Shown: positions 43,586 to 51,961 of the stretch, one piece after another
How the letters are laid out: each line of letters opens with the position of its first letter
How positions within the stretch are numbered: position 1 is the stretch's first letter
DNA from: Candidatus Gastranaerophilales bacterium
Lineage (GTDB): Bacteria; Cyanobacteriota; Vampirovibrionia; Gastranaerophilales; Gastranaerophilaceae
NCBI GenBank assembly: GCA_944323425.1
Contig: CALUSL010000009.1
Location: 1-64,000, forward strand
DNA: 64,000 nt
Direction of reading: 5' to 3'
Notes under the pieces: generated by a model
What the model was told of the DNA's origin: nothing
Database searches by the model: none
What the model saw: the letters and a program-made list of their open reading frames with translations, nothing else
Made by a program: the position numbers and the translations under genes

Positions 43586-44750
43586 CTATTATCCTCGATA
43601 ATTGAGACAAAAGGTCGTATCCGTCCCATATTATATCTATATCCATAGCCTGACCGACGGGCACAATTCTGTCAATCCCCCGCAATTCATGTGAAGAAAT
43701 ATTCAGAGCAAGCGTTTCAGGGTTAATACCAAAATACGTTACTGTCTGATATTTTTCATCAACCACCTGGAAAAATTCACCTAAATCATTTAGAGAATAT
43801 TCATAAAAATACCCGCCTTTGCCTCTAAGATTTTCAATATTTTCAGAAAGAACAGATATCTCGCTTCGATAAAGCAAATTTCCGCGATTTTTTACACCCT
43901 TTATCGTCTCATGATAATCGATTGCATCCTCGCAAAATTTTGTATATTTGTCGACACACACTGCGTCCTGCAATACATATTTCCGTTCTGCTGTTTCATA
44001 AACTGTATTCCAGAATTTTTCTCTGGCATCTGAGCTGTCATTCAGCCAGTAAATAATCTGCGGAGACGAGCAGGCATTCTGGTCCATAAGATAAGTGTCA
44101 TTGTAAAAATTTTCTGATAACCGCTGCATTATTTTTTCATCTGCCTCAAGGATTTTTTCTCCGTCAAGTATACATACAGAATATCTGTCAGCAAAAGCTA
44201 TATCTATACAACGCGGTTTTGTTGTACAAGACTTTACCGTCTTTATTGTATTGTCGCCGCCCCATATCATCCTTGCATCAGCTATTTTGGAAAATTCTTC
44301 TGTTGCATTTGAATTTCTATCGTATTTGACAAAGGCGGTACGCGACTGAATTTTAGGATATTTTTCAATAACTTTTTTAAGAATTCCAATCAATGCATTT
44401 ACCTGCGGAAAATCTTTACTCGGAAGCCTTACGATATTTGCGTTTCCGGAAAGCAGCGAAAATACATACGAAAATGCAAAATTCACAGGTATATTTGACG
44501 GTGCAATATGAAAACACAGCCCTCTGCCCAGCCTGTATTTTCCTACACGCTCCTGCGATTTAAGCTTTTGAATATTTGCTTTTCTGCACCAGAACGCCAA
44601 TGCCGACAAATCCGGATAAAGGCGTCCCTCGGACGAGCTCAAAATTTCTTTTGACAGGTCATTTAAAAAATCACAAACCTCATCAGCAAATGGAGCCATC
44701 GGTATATTTAAAATATTTTCATTTCCTATTAAAAAATTAACGTCGTTCAT
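43572..44750 (-). CDS. luxC: LuxC-like acyl-CoA/acyl-enzyme reductase
   Basis: 392 residues, slightly shorter than LuxC of luminous bacteria. Aldehyde-dehydrogenase fold with CFHIAPSNIPVNFAFSYVFS, SGNANIVRLPSKDF and the catalytic Cys in MDQNACSSPQIIYW. It reduces an activated acyl group (thioester) to the aldehyde with NADPH. It overlaps the luxE-like gene by 14 bases. No luxA or luxB lies in the window, so bioluminescence is not implied; an aldehyde or alcohol intermediate is expected. Confidence 0.88.
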   Translation of the reverse strand: MNDVNFLIGNENILNIPMAPFADEVCDFLNDLSKEILSSSEGRLYPDLSALAFWCRKANIQKLKSQERVGKYRLGRGLCFHIAPSNIPVNFAFSYVFSLLSGNANIVRLPSKDFPQVNALIGILKKVIEKYPKIQSRTAFVKYDRNSNATEEFSKIADARMIWGGDNTIKTVKSCTTKPRCIDIAFADRYSVCILDGEKILEADEKIMQRLSENFYNDTYLMDQNACSSPQIIYWLNDSSDAREKFWNTVYETAERKYVLQDAVCVDKYTKFCEDAIDYHETIKGVKNRGNLLYRSEISVLSENIENLRGKGGYFYEYSLNDLGEFFQVVDEKYQTVTYFGINPETLALNISSHELRGIDRIVPVGQAMDIDIIWDGYDLLSQLSRIIDVRG

Positions 44751-45810
44751 ATGTATCCGAGCAACCTCTTATTTCTGCATTTTTAATTCTGCCTTTTATC
44801 TCAAAATATTTACCTTTTCGTCCGCACGGGCAGTCATCCTCTCCGAGAATAACCCCCTCATCCTCCGTCAAAAGGGAATGACCGGGATAGGATTCGGGAA
44901 GTACCGACAATAATTGGATAATTCCCTTTTCGCCAAACTCACACGGCGTAAAATCTGACGGATGTCTTGTTATGATATCAGAATAATTGGAACAGTGCAT
45001 GTGTCCGTGTTCGCATTGCACAAAAACAGATCCGAGCTGTTCTGCCATTCCGTAGTAGTTATAGACTCTTATATTTCCCATAACATCGTTTATTGTTTTG
45101 TTATAGGTAAATACATCAACGGCTTCATCCTTCAATTTTTTCCATCCGCCGATATGGAACAGTATTCCATTTTTTATATTAAAATTTTTGCCAAGTTTTT
45201 TCAGTTCTTTTACAACAAATTGCCATATCATATAGGTGTATCCGAACATCAAAATTGGTTCATCCTGATGTTTTTCAAGAAATTCAGCAACTTTTTCAAT
45301 ATCCAGTTTCATATCCGCATCAAGAGCATATGTAGTATCTCGCCCGAACATTGAAAATCCGATTATGCCTGCACCTCTGGCTGAAAACATTGAACGATCT
45401 TTTTTTACCATCTCAGTATCAAGAAGAAGCAGAGGCAATCTCTGTTTGCCGATAAAAGATGTTATAATCTCCGTCAAAGTTTTTGACTGGTTTTTTGTGT
45501 TCTGAGCACTCAAATAAATCTTTGATACGGCCTGTCCGGAAGTTCCTGAAGAGGTCATTGTTTTAACGATTTCTTCTTTCGGACAGCTCAACAGGTCATA
45601 AAATTTGAACAATCTAACAGGTATAAAAGGAAGCTCTGCATATGAATGAGACTTTGTGACATCAAAATTCAAACTATCCAGAATCTTTTTATATTCAGGA
45701 CAGTGATTATAGTGAAATTCGGTCAATTTGCCCAATTCTTCATCGAGCATTTTGGACTTTTCCTGCTTATTGAGGCAGTATGGGTCAAGTTCAAATAATT
45801 GATTATTCAT
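44737..45810 (-). CDS. luxE: LuxE-like acyl-protein synthetase
   Basis: 357 residues. Adenylate-forming features: TMTSSGTSGQAVSKIYLS, YNYYGMAEQLGSVFVQCEHG and the C-terminal CPCGRKGKYFEIKGRIKNAE. LuxE activates a carboxylic acid with ATP and holds the acyl group on a Cys for LuxC. Full length. The overlap with its neighbours on both sides (8 and 14 bases) shows tight coupling: ligase, GNAT, LuxE, LuxC, dehydrogenase. Confidence 0.88.
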   Translation of the reverse strand: MNNQLFELDPYCLNKQEKSKMLDEELGKLTEFHYNHCPEYKKILDSLNFDVTKSHSYAELPFIPVRLFKFYDLLSCPKEEIVKTMTSSGTSGQAVSKIYLSAQNTKNQSKTLTEIITSFIGKQRLPLLLLDTEMVKKDRSMFSARGAGIIGFSMFGRDTTYALDADMKLDIEKVAEFLEKHQDEPILMFGYTYMIWQFVVKELKKLGKNFNIKNGILFHIGGWKKLKDEAVDVFTYNKTINDVMGNIRVYNYYGMAEQLGSVFVQCEHGHMHCSNYSDIITRHPSDFTPCEFGEKGIIQLLSVLPESYPGHSLLTEDEGVILGEDDCPCGRKGKYFEIKGRIKNAEIRGCSDTYERR

Positions 45811-46399
45811 TAGTATTCCCTTTTATAAATATATCCTCAGGATCAGAAAAAGAAGCCCCGAGATATGCATAAAGATTCATTACGGCCGTGTTTTGAGAAC
45901 TGATGCGACCGTCAAGCTTCTTGTATCCTTTTTCCTTTGCAATTTCTATCGCGCGTGCATACAAAGACATTGCCGCACCGGTAAGCCTGTACTTTTCATC
46001 AACAGCAGCAAGATGCACAAATAAAGTTTCTTCATCTATTTCCTTCAACGCAAGAAAGCCTATAAGAATGTCTTTATAAAAACAAACCAGAACCTCATCA
46101 AGTTCATCAACCCATTTCTTTATTTCAATCTCAGCCGTAGCGTTATCTATTTCAGGCGTCAGATGAAAGCGTCTGTCATAAGGAAAAGACTTTCTTGCGA
46201 CTTCAAAAATCTCCTCTTTATACTCTCTTGTACAGATAATATTCAGTCTAATCAGTTTTTTTGTATCAATTGAACATCTCGAAAGGTTAATTGATGCAAG
46301 CAAAGTTCTATCAGCAAAGAAATATCCGTCCTTTTGCATGTTTATTTCGTTTTCAGCATCCGTTGGCATCCGGCAAATCTTTGTAGTCAATTCAAGCAT
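45803..46399 (-). CDS. GNAT-family acyltransferase
   Basis: 198 residues from MLELTTKICRMPTDAEN; the ATG lies inside the end of the ligase gene (8-base overlap), and the longer open frame is inside that gene. The acetyl-CoA motif is partly visible: VHLAAVDEKYRLTGAAMSLY and then AIEIAKEKGYKKLDGRIS, NTAVMNLYAYLGA. The shape resembles enzymes that acylate amino sugars such as dTDP-fucosamine (WecD-like). An acyl-ACP donor is possible, given neighbouring ACPs. Confidence 0.8.
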   Translation of the reverse strand: MLELTTKICRMPTDAENEINMQKDGYFFADRTLLASINLSRCSIDTKKLIRLNIICTREYKEEIFEVARKSFPYDRRFHLTPEIDNATAEIEIKKWVDELDEVLVCFYKDILIGFLALKEIDEETLFVHLAAVDEKYRLTGAAMSLYARAIEIAKEKGYKKLDGRISSQNTAVMNLYAYLGASFSDPEDIFIKGNTNE

Positions 46400-47801
46400 A
46401 ATACTGTTCCAATTCCTTGTACAAAGTTTTCCCCGCCTCATTTTTGGGTATCTCATCAATGTCATGAATTTTGAAAGCGGCTCTATTCAATCCGGTTTTG
46501 AGAGTCATAAAATTCAACACTCTTTCATTATAAACACTATCTGTTAAAAATATGCTCATCATATCGTCCTTACCGCAGCATGCACAATCAATATTGCTAA
46601 AATTGCTTTTTATCATTCGTTCTGTTTCATCAAGGTTTACGCGGTTACCGAAAATTTTGAGGAAACGTTTCTTGCGTCCGACAATATAGAAAAATCCATC
46701 TTTGTCAAACTTTGCCATATCTCCTGTCACCAGTTTTCCGCCGCGCTCATCACCCTTTTTCAAATCAGTGCCGTTCTCTGCATAGCCAAGAGTCACATTG
46801 TCCCCTTCATAGACAAGTTCCCCTACCGTTTCAGGTTCTGTAATGTCGATACCATTTACGTCAATCAGTGAAAACTTTCCGCCTGGAATAGCTATACCCA
46901 TGCTGCCATATTTTTCAACAGCTTTTTCCGGAGGAAGATAAGACATTCTGGCCGTTGCCTCTGTCTGCCCGTACATAACTACGAACTTCTTGTTATTTTC
47001 CTGTGCCCATTTTGCAAATTTTTCATGCAATACAGGTGCAAGTTTGCCACCGGCCTGAGTCAATGTAGTAAGAAACGGAAGCTGCATTCTGAAAAATCTA
47101 AGTCTATCCAGCATTTCATAAGTATAAGGAACTCCGCCAAAAGAAGTTGCTTCAGACTCTTTAAGTTGCTGCCAGAATTCTTTCTGCATCAGACCTTTTT
47201 CTGTGAGAACAAGCGATGCGCCTGCCATAAGGTGAGTATTAATTATAGAAATACCATAAGTGTAATTCATCGGGAGCGTAGTAATTGCTCTTTCTTTTTC
47301 ATCAATTTCAAGATATTTAATAATAGATGCCGTATTAGCACGAATATTTTTATAGCTCTGTCTAACGAGCTTCGGACTGCCTGTAGAACCTGATGTTGTC
47401 AACAAAAGAGCAAGTTCATCATTCAGTTCAAAAACATTATTATAAGGTGTCTTTAACAATGCGTAATCCAGATGAGTGTAAACTTTTTCGCAGTCTTTGA
47501 ATTTTTGTGCAATATCTAAAGGCACATGCAAAAAGTCGGGTTTGTATGTATTAATGCATTCTGAAAGAAGTTCATCATCAAGATCCGCCTTCAGCATCAC
47601 CGGAACAATACCGGCATTTAAAAAGCCGATATAGCCTACGAGAGAGCCTATTTCATTTTTGCAAAGATTGAAAACCAAACATCTTTTGCCGATTTGATCA
47701 GTCAGCTCACGGCAATATTTATTTAGCTGTTCATAAGTGATTTTTTCACCATTTTCTGTGATTACGGCTATATTATTTTTGAATTGATTTAAATTCCACA
47801 T
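46392..47801 (-). CDS. AMP-forming acyl-CoA/ACP ligase
   Basis: 469 residues, ANL family. P-loop LLTTSGSTGSPKLVRQSY, A5 motif YGQTEATARMSYLPPE, Asp in KLVTGDMAKFDKDGFFYIVG with RKKRFLKIFGNRVNLDE, and the C-terminal catalytic Lys in NEAGKTLYKELEQYY. All steps for adenylation and thioester formation should work. The second ACP gene lies 249 bases upstream, so loading an acid onto that ACP is a natural hypothesis. Starts a sub-operon after a gap. Confidence 0.88.
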   Translation of the reverse strand: MWNLNQFKNNIAVITENGEKITYEQLNKYCRELTDQIGKRCLVFNLCKNEIGSLVGYIGFLNAGIVPVMLKADLDDELLSECINTYKPDFLHVPLDIAQKFKDCEKVYTHLDYALLKTPYNNVFELNDELALLLTTSGSTGSPKLVRQSYKNIRANTASIIKYLEIDEKERAITTLPMNYTYGISIINTHLMAGASLVLTEKGLMQKEFWQQLKESEATSFGGVPYTYEMLDRLRFFRMQLPFLTTLTQAGGKLAPVLHEKFAKWAQENNKKFVVMYGQTEATARMSYLPPEKAVEKYGSMGIAIPGGKFSLIDVNGIDITEPETVGELVYEGDNVTLGYAENGTDLKKGDERGGKLVTGDMAKFDKDGFFYIVGRKKRFLKIFGNRVNLDETERMIKSNFSNIDCACCGKDDMMSIFLTDSVYNERVLNFMTLKTGLNRAAFKIHDIDEIPKNEAGKTLYKELEQYYA

Positions 47802-48050
47802 AGTTATTTGTCCATTATTTGCTTTATTTTACGAAGTATATCTAATTTCATATCAGATACAGACAGATCTTTCTACCTTTTTGCAACTTATTACACTTTC
47901 TACAGTAATGATAACATTTACAGGTAAAAGAACAATAAAACATAGAAAGTTTATTGATTTAAATCTGGAATGTATCAAAACGTGTATCTGTATCTTCTGT
48001 AAACACAGCCAGAAAGACCTGCTATCGTCCGGACAATCTCTTAAAATAAC
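47802..48050 (-). promoter_or_regulatory. Gene-free gap with a possible internal promoter
   Basis: This is the only sizeable gap in the 17-gene array. On the minus strand TTGTTC (47935-47930), 16 bases, TATCAT (47913-47908) is a modest promoter match. A word AGATACAG near 47863 has its complement near 47988. No terminator with a T run is obvious. Transcription may re-initiate here for the ligase-to-dehydrogenase part. Confidence 0.35.
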
Positions 48051-48290
48051 TTAATCTATTTCAACATCATATTTTTTTAAGATTTCTTTACCTTTATCAA
48101 AAGAGCTTAAATCAACAATATCATCTGTTTCCATCATAATATCAAAAGCTTCTTCAATAGCGGCAATAAGTCCCATATGCCCAACAGAATCCCATGCCTT
48201 TATATCCTGAAATTTCAGATTTTTTGCCTCTTCATCAGTAATACCGAATGTATCAGTGAATGCCTTTGTATACGCTTCTAATGTTGTCAT
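48051..48290 (-). CDS. Acyl carrier protein B
   Basis: 79 residues, acidic four-helix ACP. The phosphopantetheine attachment Ser is in AWDSVGHMGLIAAIEEAFDI. It differs strongly from typical fatty-acid ACPs (no DSLDTVE), matching specialised carriers of glycan or polyketide clusters. It follows the split transketolase by 14 bases and is the last gene before the gap. Confidence 0.9.
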   Translation of the reverse strand: MTTLEAYTKAFTDTFGITDEEAKNLKFQDIKAWDSVGHMGLIAAIEEAFDIMMETDDIVDLSSFDKGKEILKKYDVEID

Positions 48291-48304
48291 TTTATTTTTC
48301 TCCT

Positions 48305-49273
48305 TTATTTTTTGTAATTTTGTTCAATTTTTTCAGCTATTTGTTCAGGCAATAGCCCGTACTGTTCAAGAAGGTATTTATACTCTCCTGCCGGTTTGTA
48401 AGAATCAGAAACCCCAATAATCAAGTGTTCAGGTTTCTTTTCAATACCAGCCAGTACTTCTGCAACAGCACCTCCAAGTCCGCCAATTACCGAATGTTCT
48501 TCGACTGTAATTATCATTTTACTCGAACATGCTGATTTTACAGCATCTACATCGAGTGGTTTTAGAGTATGCATATTAACGACCTTTGCTGATATGCCTT
48601 TTTCCTCCAACAATTTTGCTGCCCTCAATGAGTTATGAACCATTGTGCCGGTTGCAATAATTGTTATATCCTCTCCATCTTTTAGAGTGATTGCTTTACC
48701 TGCAACAAAATCATAATCAGCTTTGTATACAGGGGGATTATTCATAGAACCTGAAAGACGAAGATATACCGGTCCGGCTATTTGAACAGCAGCCTCAACA
48801 CATTTCACTGTTTCTAGAGAATCCGCCGGTGAAAGTATACATATATTCGGGATTGAACGAATAGCAGCTATATCTTCGATACTTATATGTGTTGCTCCTA
48901 AAATGCCAACAGACAGCCCAGCAGTCATTCCGACAAGTTTTACAGGCAATTTCATATACCCCATATTTACCTTAATCTGATCCAATGCTCTCATTGAGGC
49001 AAATGTAGCATAAGTTGTAACAAAAGGTATCAATCCTTCCTTAGCCATTCCACCGGCAACACCAACCATATTTTGTTCTGCAATACCAACATTGAAAAAA
49101 TTATCAGGATACATTTTTGAAAATCTGCTTAACCCAGCAAATGAGCATAAATCAGCTGTAAGCATAACTATATTAGAGTTTTCTTGCACCACTGACTCGG
49201 CAGCAGCACCAAATGCGCCGCAAGAACCAAGCAAAGACCACATTCTTATATTCTGAGGTGTTATCTGTATCAT
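48305..49273 (-). CDS. Transketolase-like protein, pyrimidine-binding and C-terminal half
   Basis: 322 residues. MLTADLCSFAGLSRFSKMYP, FNVGIAEQNMVGVAGGMAKE (with the Glu that activates thiamine diphosphate), GATHISIEDIAAIRSIPN, and a C-terminal transketolase domain with VEEHSVIGGLGGAVAEVL. It pairs with the N-terminal half encoded just upstream (4-base overlap). Together they form a two-subunit ThDP enzyme as found in many secondary pathways. The usual substrate is a ketose phosphate; here a two-carbon ketol transfer to a cluster-made aldehyde is possible. Confidence 0.9.
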   Translation of the reverse strand: MIQITPQNIRMWSLLGSCGAFGAAAESVVQENSNIVMLTADLCSFAGLSRFSKMYPDNFFNVGIAEQNMVGVAGGMAKEGLIPFVTTYATFASMRALDQIKVNMGYMKLPVKLVGMTAGLSVGILGATHISIEDIAAIRSIPNICILSPADSLETVKCVEAAVQIAGPVYLRLSGSMNNPPVYKADYDFVAGKAITLKDGEDITIIATGTMVHNSLRAAKLLEEKGISAKVVNMHTLKPLDVDAVKSACSSKMIITVEEHSVIGGLGGAVAEVLAGIEKKPEHLIIGVSDSYKPAGEYKYLLEQYGLLPEQIAEKIEQNYKK

Positions 49274-50082
49274 AAAACACCTCCTATTTCATTGATTGCT
49301 GTATCAAACAGCTCTTTTGACAATATACCGTTATGCCACTGAGGATTATTTTCCATAAAAGAAACACCCTTACCCTTTACAGTTTCTGCGACAATTGCTG
49401 TGGGCTTTTCAGATTTTTTATTTAATACTTGTAATAATTGTTCTATATTGTGACCGTTTACTATTTCTGTATCAAACCCAAAACTTTCCCATTTTTTATC
49501 TAAAGGATTCATAGACAGTACATTTTCTGTAAAATCATCATATTGAATATTATTTTTATCTATAATAACAGTCAGATTGTTTAATTTTTGGAAAGAAGCT
49601 AGCATAGCCGCCTCCCAAACTGATCCCTCATTGCACTCACCATCACCAAGAATTACGTAGACACGTGAATTATTTTTTTTGAGTTTTAAAGCGAGAGCAC
49701 AACCAACACCGAGAGACAAACCCTGCCCGAGACTACCCGAGGAAAATTCAATACCCATCTCTGAGTTCATTGACGGATGTGCATACAATTTTGTATTGTT
49801 ATGTTTAAAAGATAAAAGTTCATCATCACTAATCATTCCCAACTGTTTCATTGCTGCATATTGAGCCATAACGCCATGACCTTTACTCAATATAAGTCTG
49901 TCTCTACAATCGTCTCCGGGATTTTGTGGATTAAAATTCATAACAGAAAAATATAAAGCAGTCATAATTTCAGTTAGAGATAAAGCCGGTCCAATATGCG
50001 CACCTGATTTTCCGGCACTATATGCCATATTTAGCATATCAACTCGCATTTTTGCGGCTATTTTGTTTAAATCGTCAATCAA
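49270..50082 (-). CDS. Transketolase-like protein, ThDP/Mg-binding half
   Basis: 270 residues. YSAGKSGAHIGPALSLTEIM, LILSKGHGVMAQYAAM, and the ThDP motif GDGECNEGSVWEAAMLA followed by LTVIIDKNNIQYDD. Complete and standard for split transketolases. The ATG lies within the end of the SDR-B gene (4-base overlap) and its stop within the start of the other half, so equal expression is expected. Confidence 0.92.
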   Translation of the reverse strand: MIDDLNKIAAKMRVDMLNMAYSAGKSGAHIGPALSLTEIMTALYFSVMNFNPQNPGDDCRDRLILSKGHGVMAQYAAMKQLGMISDDELLSFKHNNTKLYAHPSMNSEMGIEFSSGSLGQGLSLGVGCALALKLKKNNSRVYVILGDGECNEGSVWEAAMLASFQKLNNLTVIIDKNNIQYDDFTENVLSMNPLDKKWESFGFDTEIVNGHNIEQLLQVLNKKSEKPTAIVAETVKGKGVSFMENNPQWHNGILSKELFDTAINEIGGVL

Positions 50083-50828
50083 AACATACCTCCGTCGACT
50101 CTGATAACTTGACCGTTTATAAAAGATGCATCGTCTGAAGCAAGGAAAAGAGCTGTTTTTGCAATTTCAGCAGGACAGCCAAGTCTGTTCATTGCCGAAG
50201 ATGATATCATTTCCTGTTCCGCTTTTTCTTCCATAAGCTTTGCCATATCTGTATCAATAAGTCCAGGAGCAATTGCATTTGCTCTAATACCATACGGCGC
50301 ACATTCAGCAGCAAGCGTTTTTGTCCACGCAGCAATCGCAGCCTTTGAAACACCATAAGCACAGCTGCCTTCTTTTATATCAAGCCCCAATACCGAACTC
50401 ATATTTATAATGACGCCAGATTTATTACGAATCATAGACTTTAATACAAGCTGGGTAATTTCCATCTGGGCAAATAGATTTATATTAAAAACATCTCTTA
50501 TTGCTGAAACCGGTGTCATTTGAAAATATCCGCCATGAGCAATGCCGGCATTATTGACAAGTACGTCTATTCTTGTTTTCTGTTTTATTATCAAATCCTT
50601 AACAGTTTCTTTCATCATCTCTGTATCTGTTAAATCAAAATACAAAGCGCTTACGTTAACTCCATAATTTTCAGATAGTTCTCGTAATCTTTCAGAGAAT
50701 TCTTCTGTCTGTGTTCTGGCATGAGCAATAATGTTTGCCCCATTTTTCGCAAATTCTTCTGCCATTGCCCACCCGAGTCCACGTCTTGAACCGGTTATAA
50801 ATACTGTTTTAGAGTTAAAGCTCATCAA
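50079..50828 (-). CDS. Short-chain dehydrogenase B (FabG-like)
   Basis: 249 residues, classical SDR. NADP site TGSRRGLGWAMAEEF (the Arg pair favours NADPH), NNAGIAHGG, catalytic Ser in INMSSVLG and YGVSK, and the C-terminal ASFINGQVIRVDGGMF. It is likely a 3-ketoacyl-ACP reductase for the KAS III-B product, or a sugar ketoreductase. Overlaps KAS III-B by 14 bases. Confidence 0.9.
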   Translation of the reverse strand: MMSFNSKTVFITGSRRGLGWAMAEEFAKNGANIIAHARTQTEEFSERLRELSENYGVNVSALYFDLTDTEMMKETVKDLIIKQKTRIDVLVNNAGIAHGGYFQMTPVSAIRDVFNINLFAQMEITQLVLKSMIRNKSGVIINMSSVLGLDIKEGSCAYGVSKAAIAAWTKTLAAECAPYGIRANAIAPGLIDTDMAKLMEEKAEQEMISSSAMNRLGCPAEIAKTALFLASDDASFINGQVIRVDGGMF

Positions 50829-51960
50829 TCTCTCCTTTAAAATAACTTATCCAGTTTTCCACAAGCTCCTCACGCGTCAAAAGCTTATCAGGCGTTTTGT
50901 AAATGCCAATGCCCAGATTTTTAGTATCTTTCATATTCAAAAGTGCAAACCCCCATGAAAGCCCGACTCCAAATGATGAAAGCAAAACATTTTCCGGATT
51001 TTTGCCACAAAGCTGATCGCAGATGTTTGTTGCAATAGATGCCGCTGCACAGTTTGCATATTTTGTAAAGGTTTCAGCCGAATACTGATCTTTAGGTAAA
51101 CGGACGTATTTTGCAATATTGTCGACGATTTGTTTATTAGCCTGATGAAAAGCAAAAAAGTCTATTTCTTCTTTGTTTTTTCCTGAAAATTTTAGAATAT
51201 CATCTATGCCCTTCGGTGCGACTTCCATTGTAAATTTAAAAATATCCATCCCCTTCATAATTTCATCCCAAAGGTGCCATACATTGTCTCTATTATCAGT
51301 AATCTCAATATCAACAATATCTTTCCGGATAGGCAATTTTGAACCTCCTGCCGGCGCAACGATTTTGTTCCATCCGCTGCCTCTTGTGCCAAGGATAAAA
51401 TACGATGGAATCGAGTGCTCTGTATACTCAATCAGTGTTGCAACGCCAGCATCGCCAAAAAGCATATTGGAATTTCTGTTTCTTTTGTCAGAGTGCCTGC
51501 TCACTGTATCGCCAACTAACAAGAGGCATTTTTTTGCTGCCCCGCTTTGTATAAGCGAATGAGCATTCCACAAGCCGTACACATAAGCAGAACAAGCCAG
51601 TCCTGACATATCATAACAAGCGCAATCCTCGCTGAGTCCGAGTCTGTCTTGCAAAATACAGGCAGACGCAGGATAGATGTAATCGTGGCTTGAGGACACA
51701 ACAATCAAAGCATCGATTTCGTTTTTGTCAATGCAAAGTTCGTTTATCAGTCTATTTGCGGCAGCTTCGCACAAATCGGCGTTCGTCACACCATCGGGTA
51801 CAATGTGACGCTTACCGAGCCCGAGAATTTTTTTGTTTCTCTGGAGCAGCTTTTCATCATTTTTGTAAAATTCGATTTCATCATCGATATTTATTACATT
51901 TTCCGGTACAACCGCTGCAATACCCGTAATTTTTGCGTGTAGAAAATTTGATTTTGACAT
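50815..51960 (-). CDS. 3-Ketoacyl-ACP synthase III B (FabH-like)
   Basis: 381 residues, longer than housekeeping FabH (about 320). The Cys nucleophile is in YDMSGLACSAYVYGLWNA, His in FFAFHQANKQIVDNIA and Asn in KYANCAAASIATNI, so the Cys-His-Asn triad is complete. Longer FabH-like proteins of this kind are found in glycosylation islands and secondary metabolism. It should condense an acyl-CoA starter with malonyl-ACP, possibly on ACP-B. SDR-B follows and could reduce the keto group. Confidence 0.9.
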   Translation of the reverse strand: MSKSNFLHAKITGIAAVVPENVINIDDEIEFYKNDEKLLQRNKKILGLGKRHIVPDGVTNADLCEAAANRLINELCIDKNEIDALIVVSSSHDYIYPASACILQDRLGLSEDCACYDMSGLACSAYVYGLWNAHSLIQSGAAKKCLLLVGDTVSRHSDKRNRNSNMLFGDAGVATLIEYTEHSIPSYFILGTRGSGWNKIVAPAGGSKLPIRKDIVDIEITDNRDNVWHLWDEIMKGMDIFKFTMEVAPKGIDDILKFSGKNKEEIDFFAFHQANKQIVDNIAKYVRLPKDQYSAETFTKYANCAAASIATNICDQLCGKNPENVLLSSFGVGLSWGFALLNMKDTKNLGIGIYKTPDKLLTREELVENWISYFKGEIDEL

Positions 51961-51961
51961 G

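Noticed and set aside
43572-45810. Bioluminescence operon
   Set aside because: Only luxC- and luxE-like genes are present; no luciferase (luxAB), acyltransferase (luxD) or regulator is nearby.
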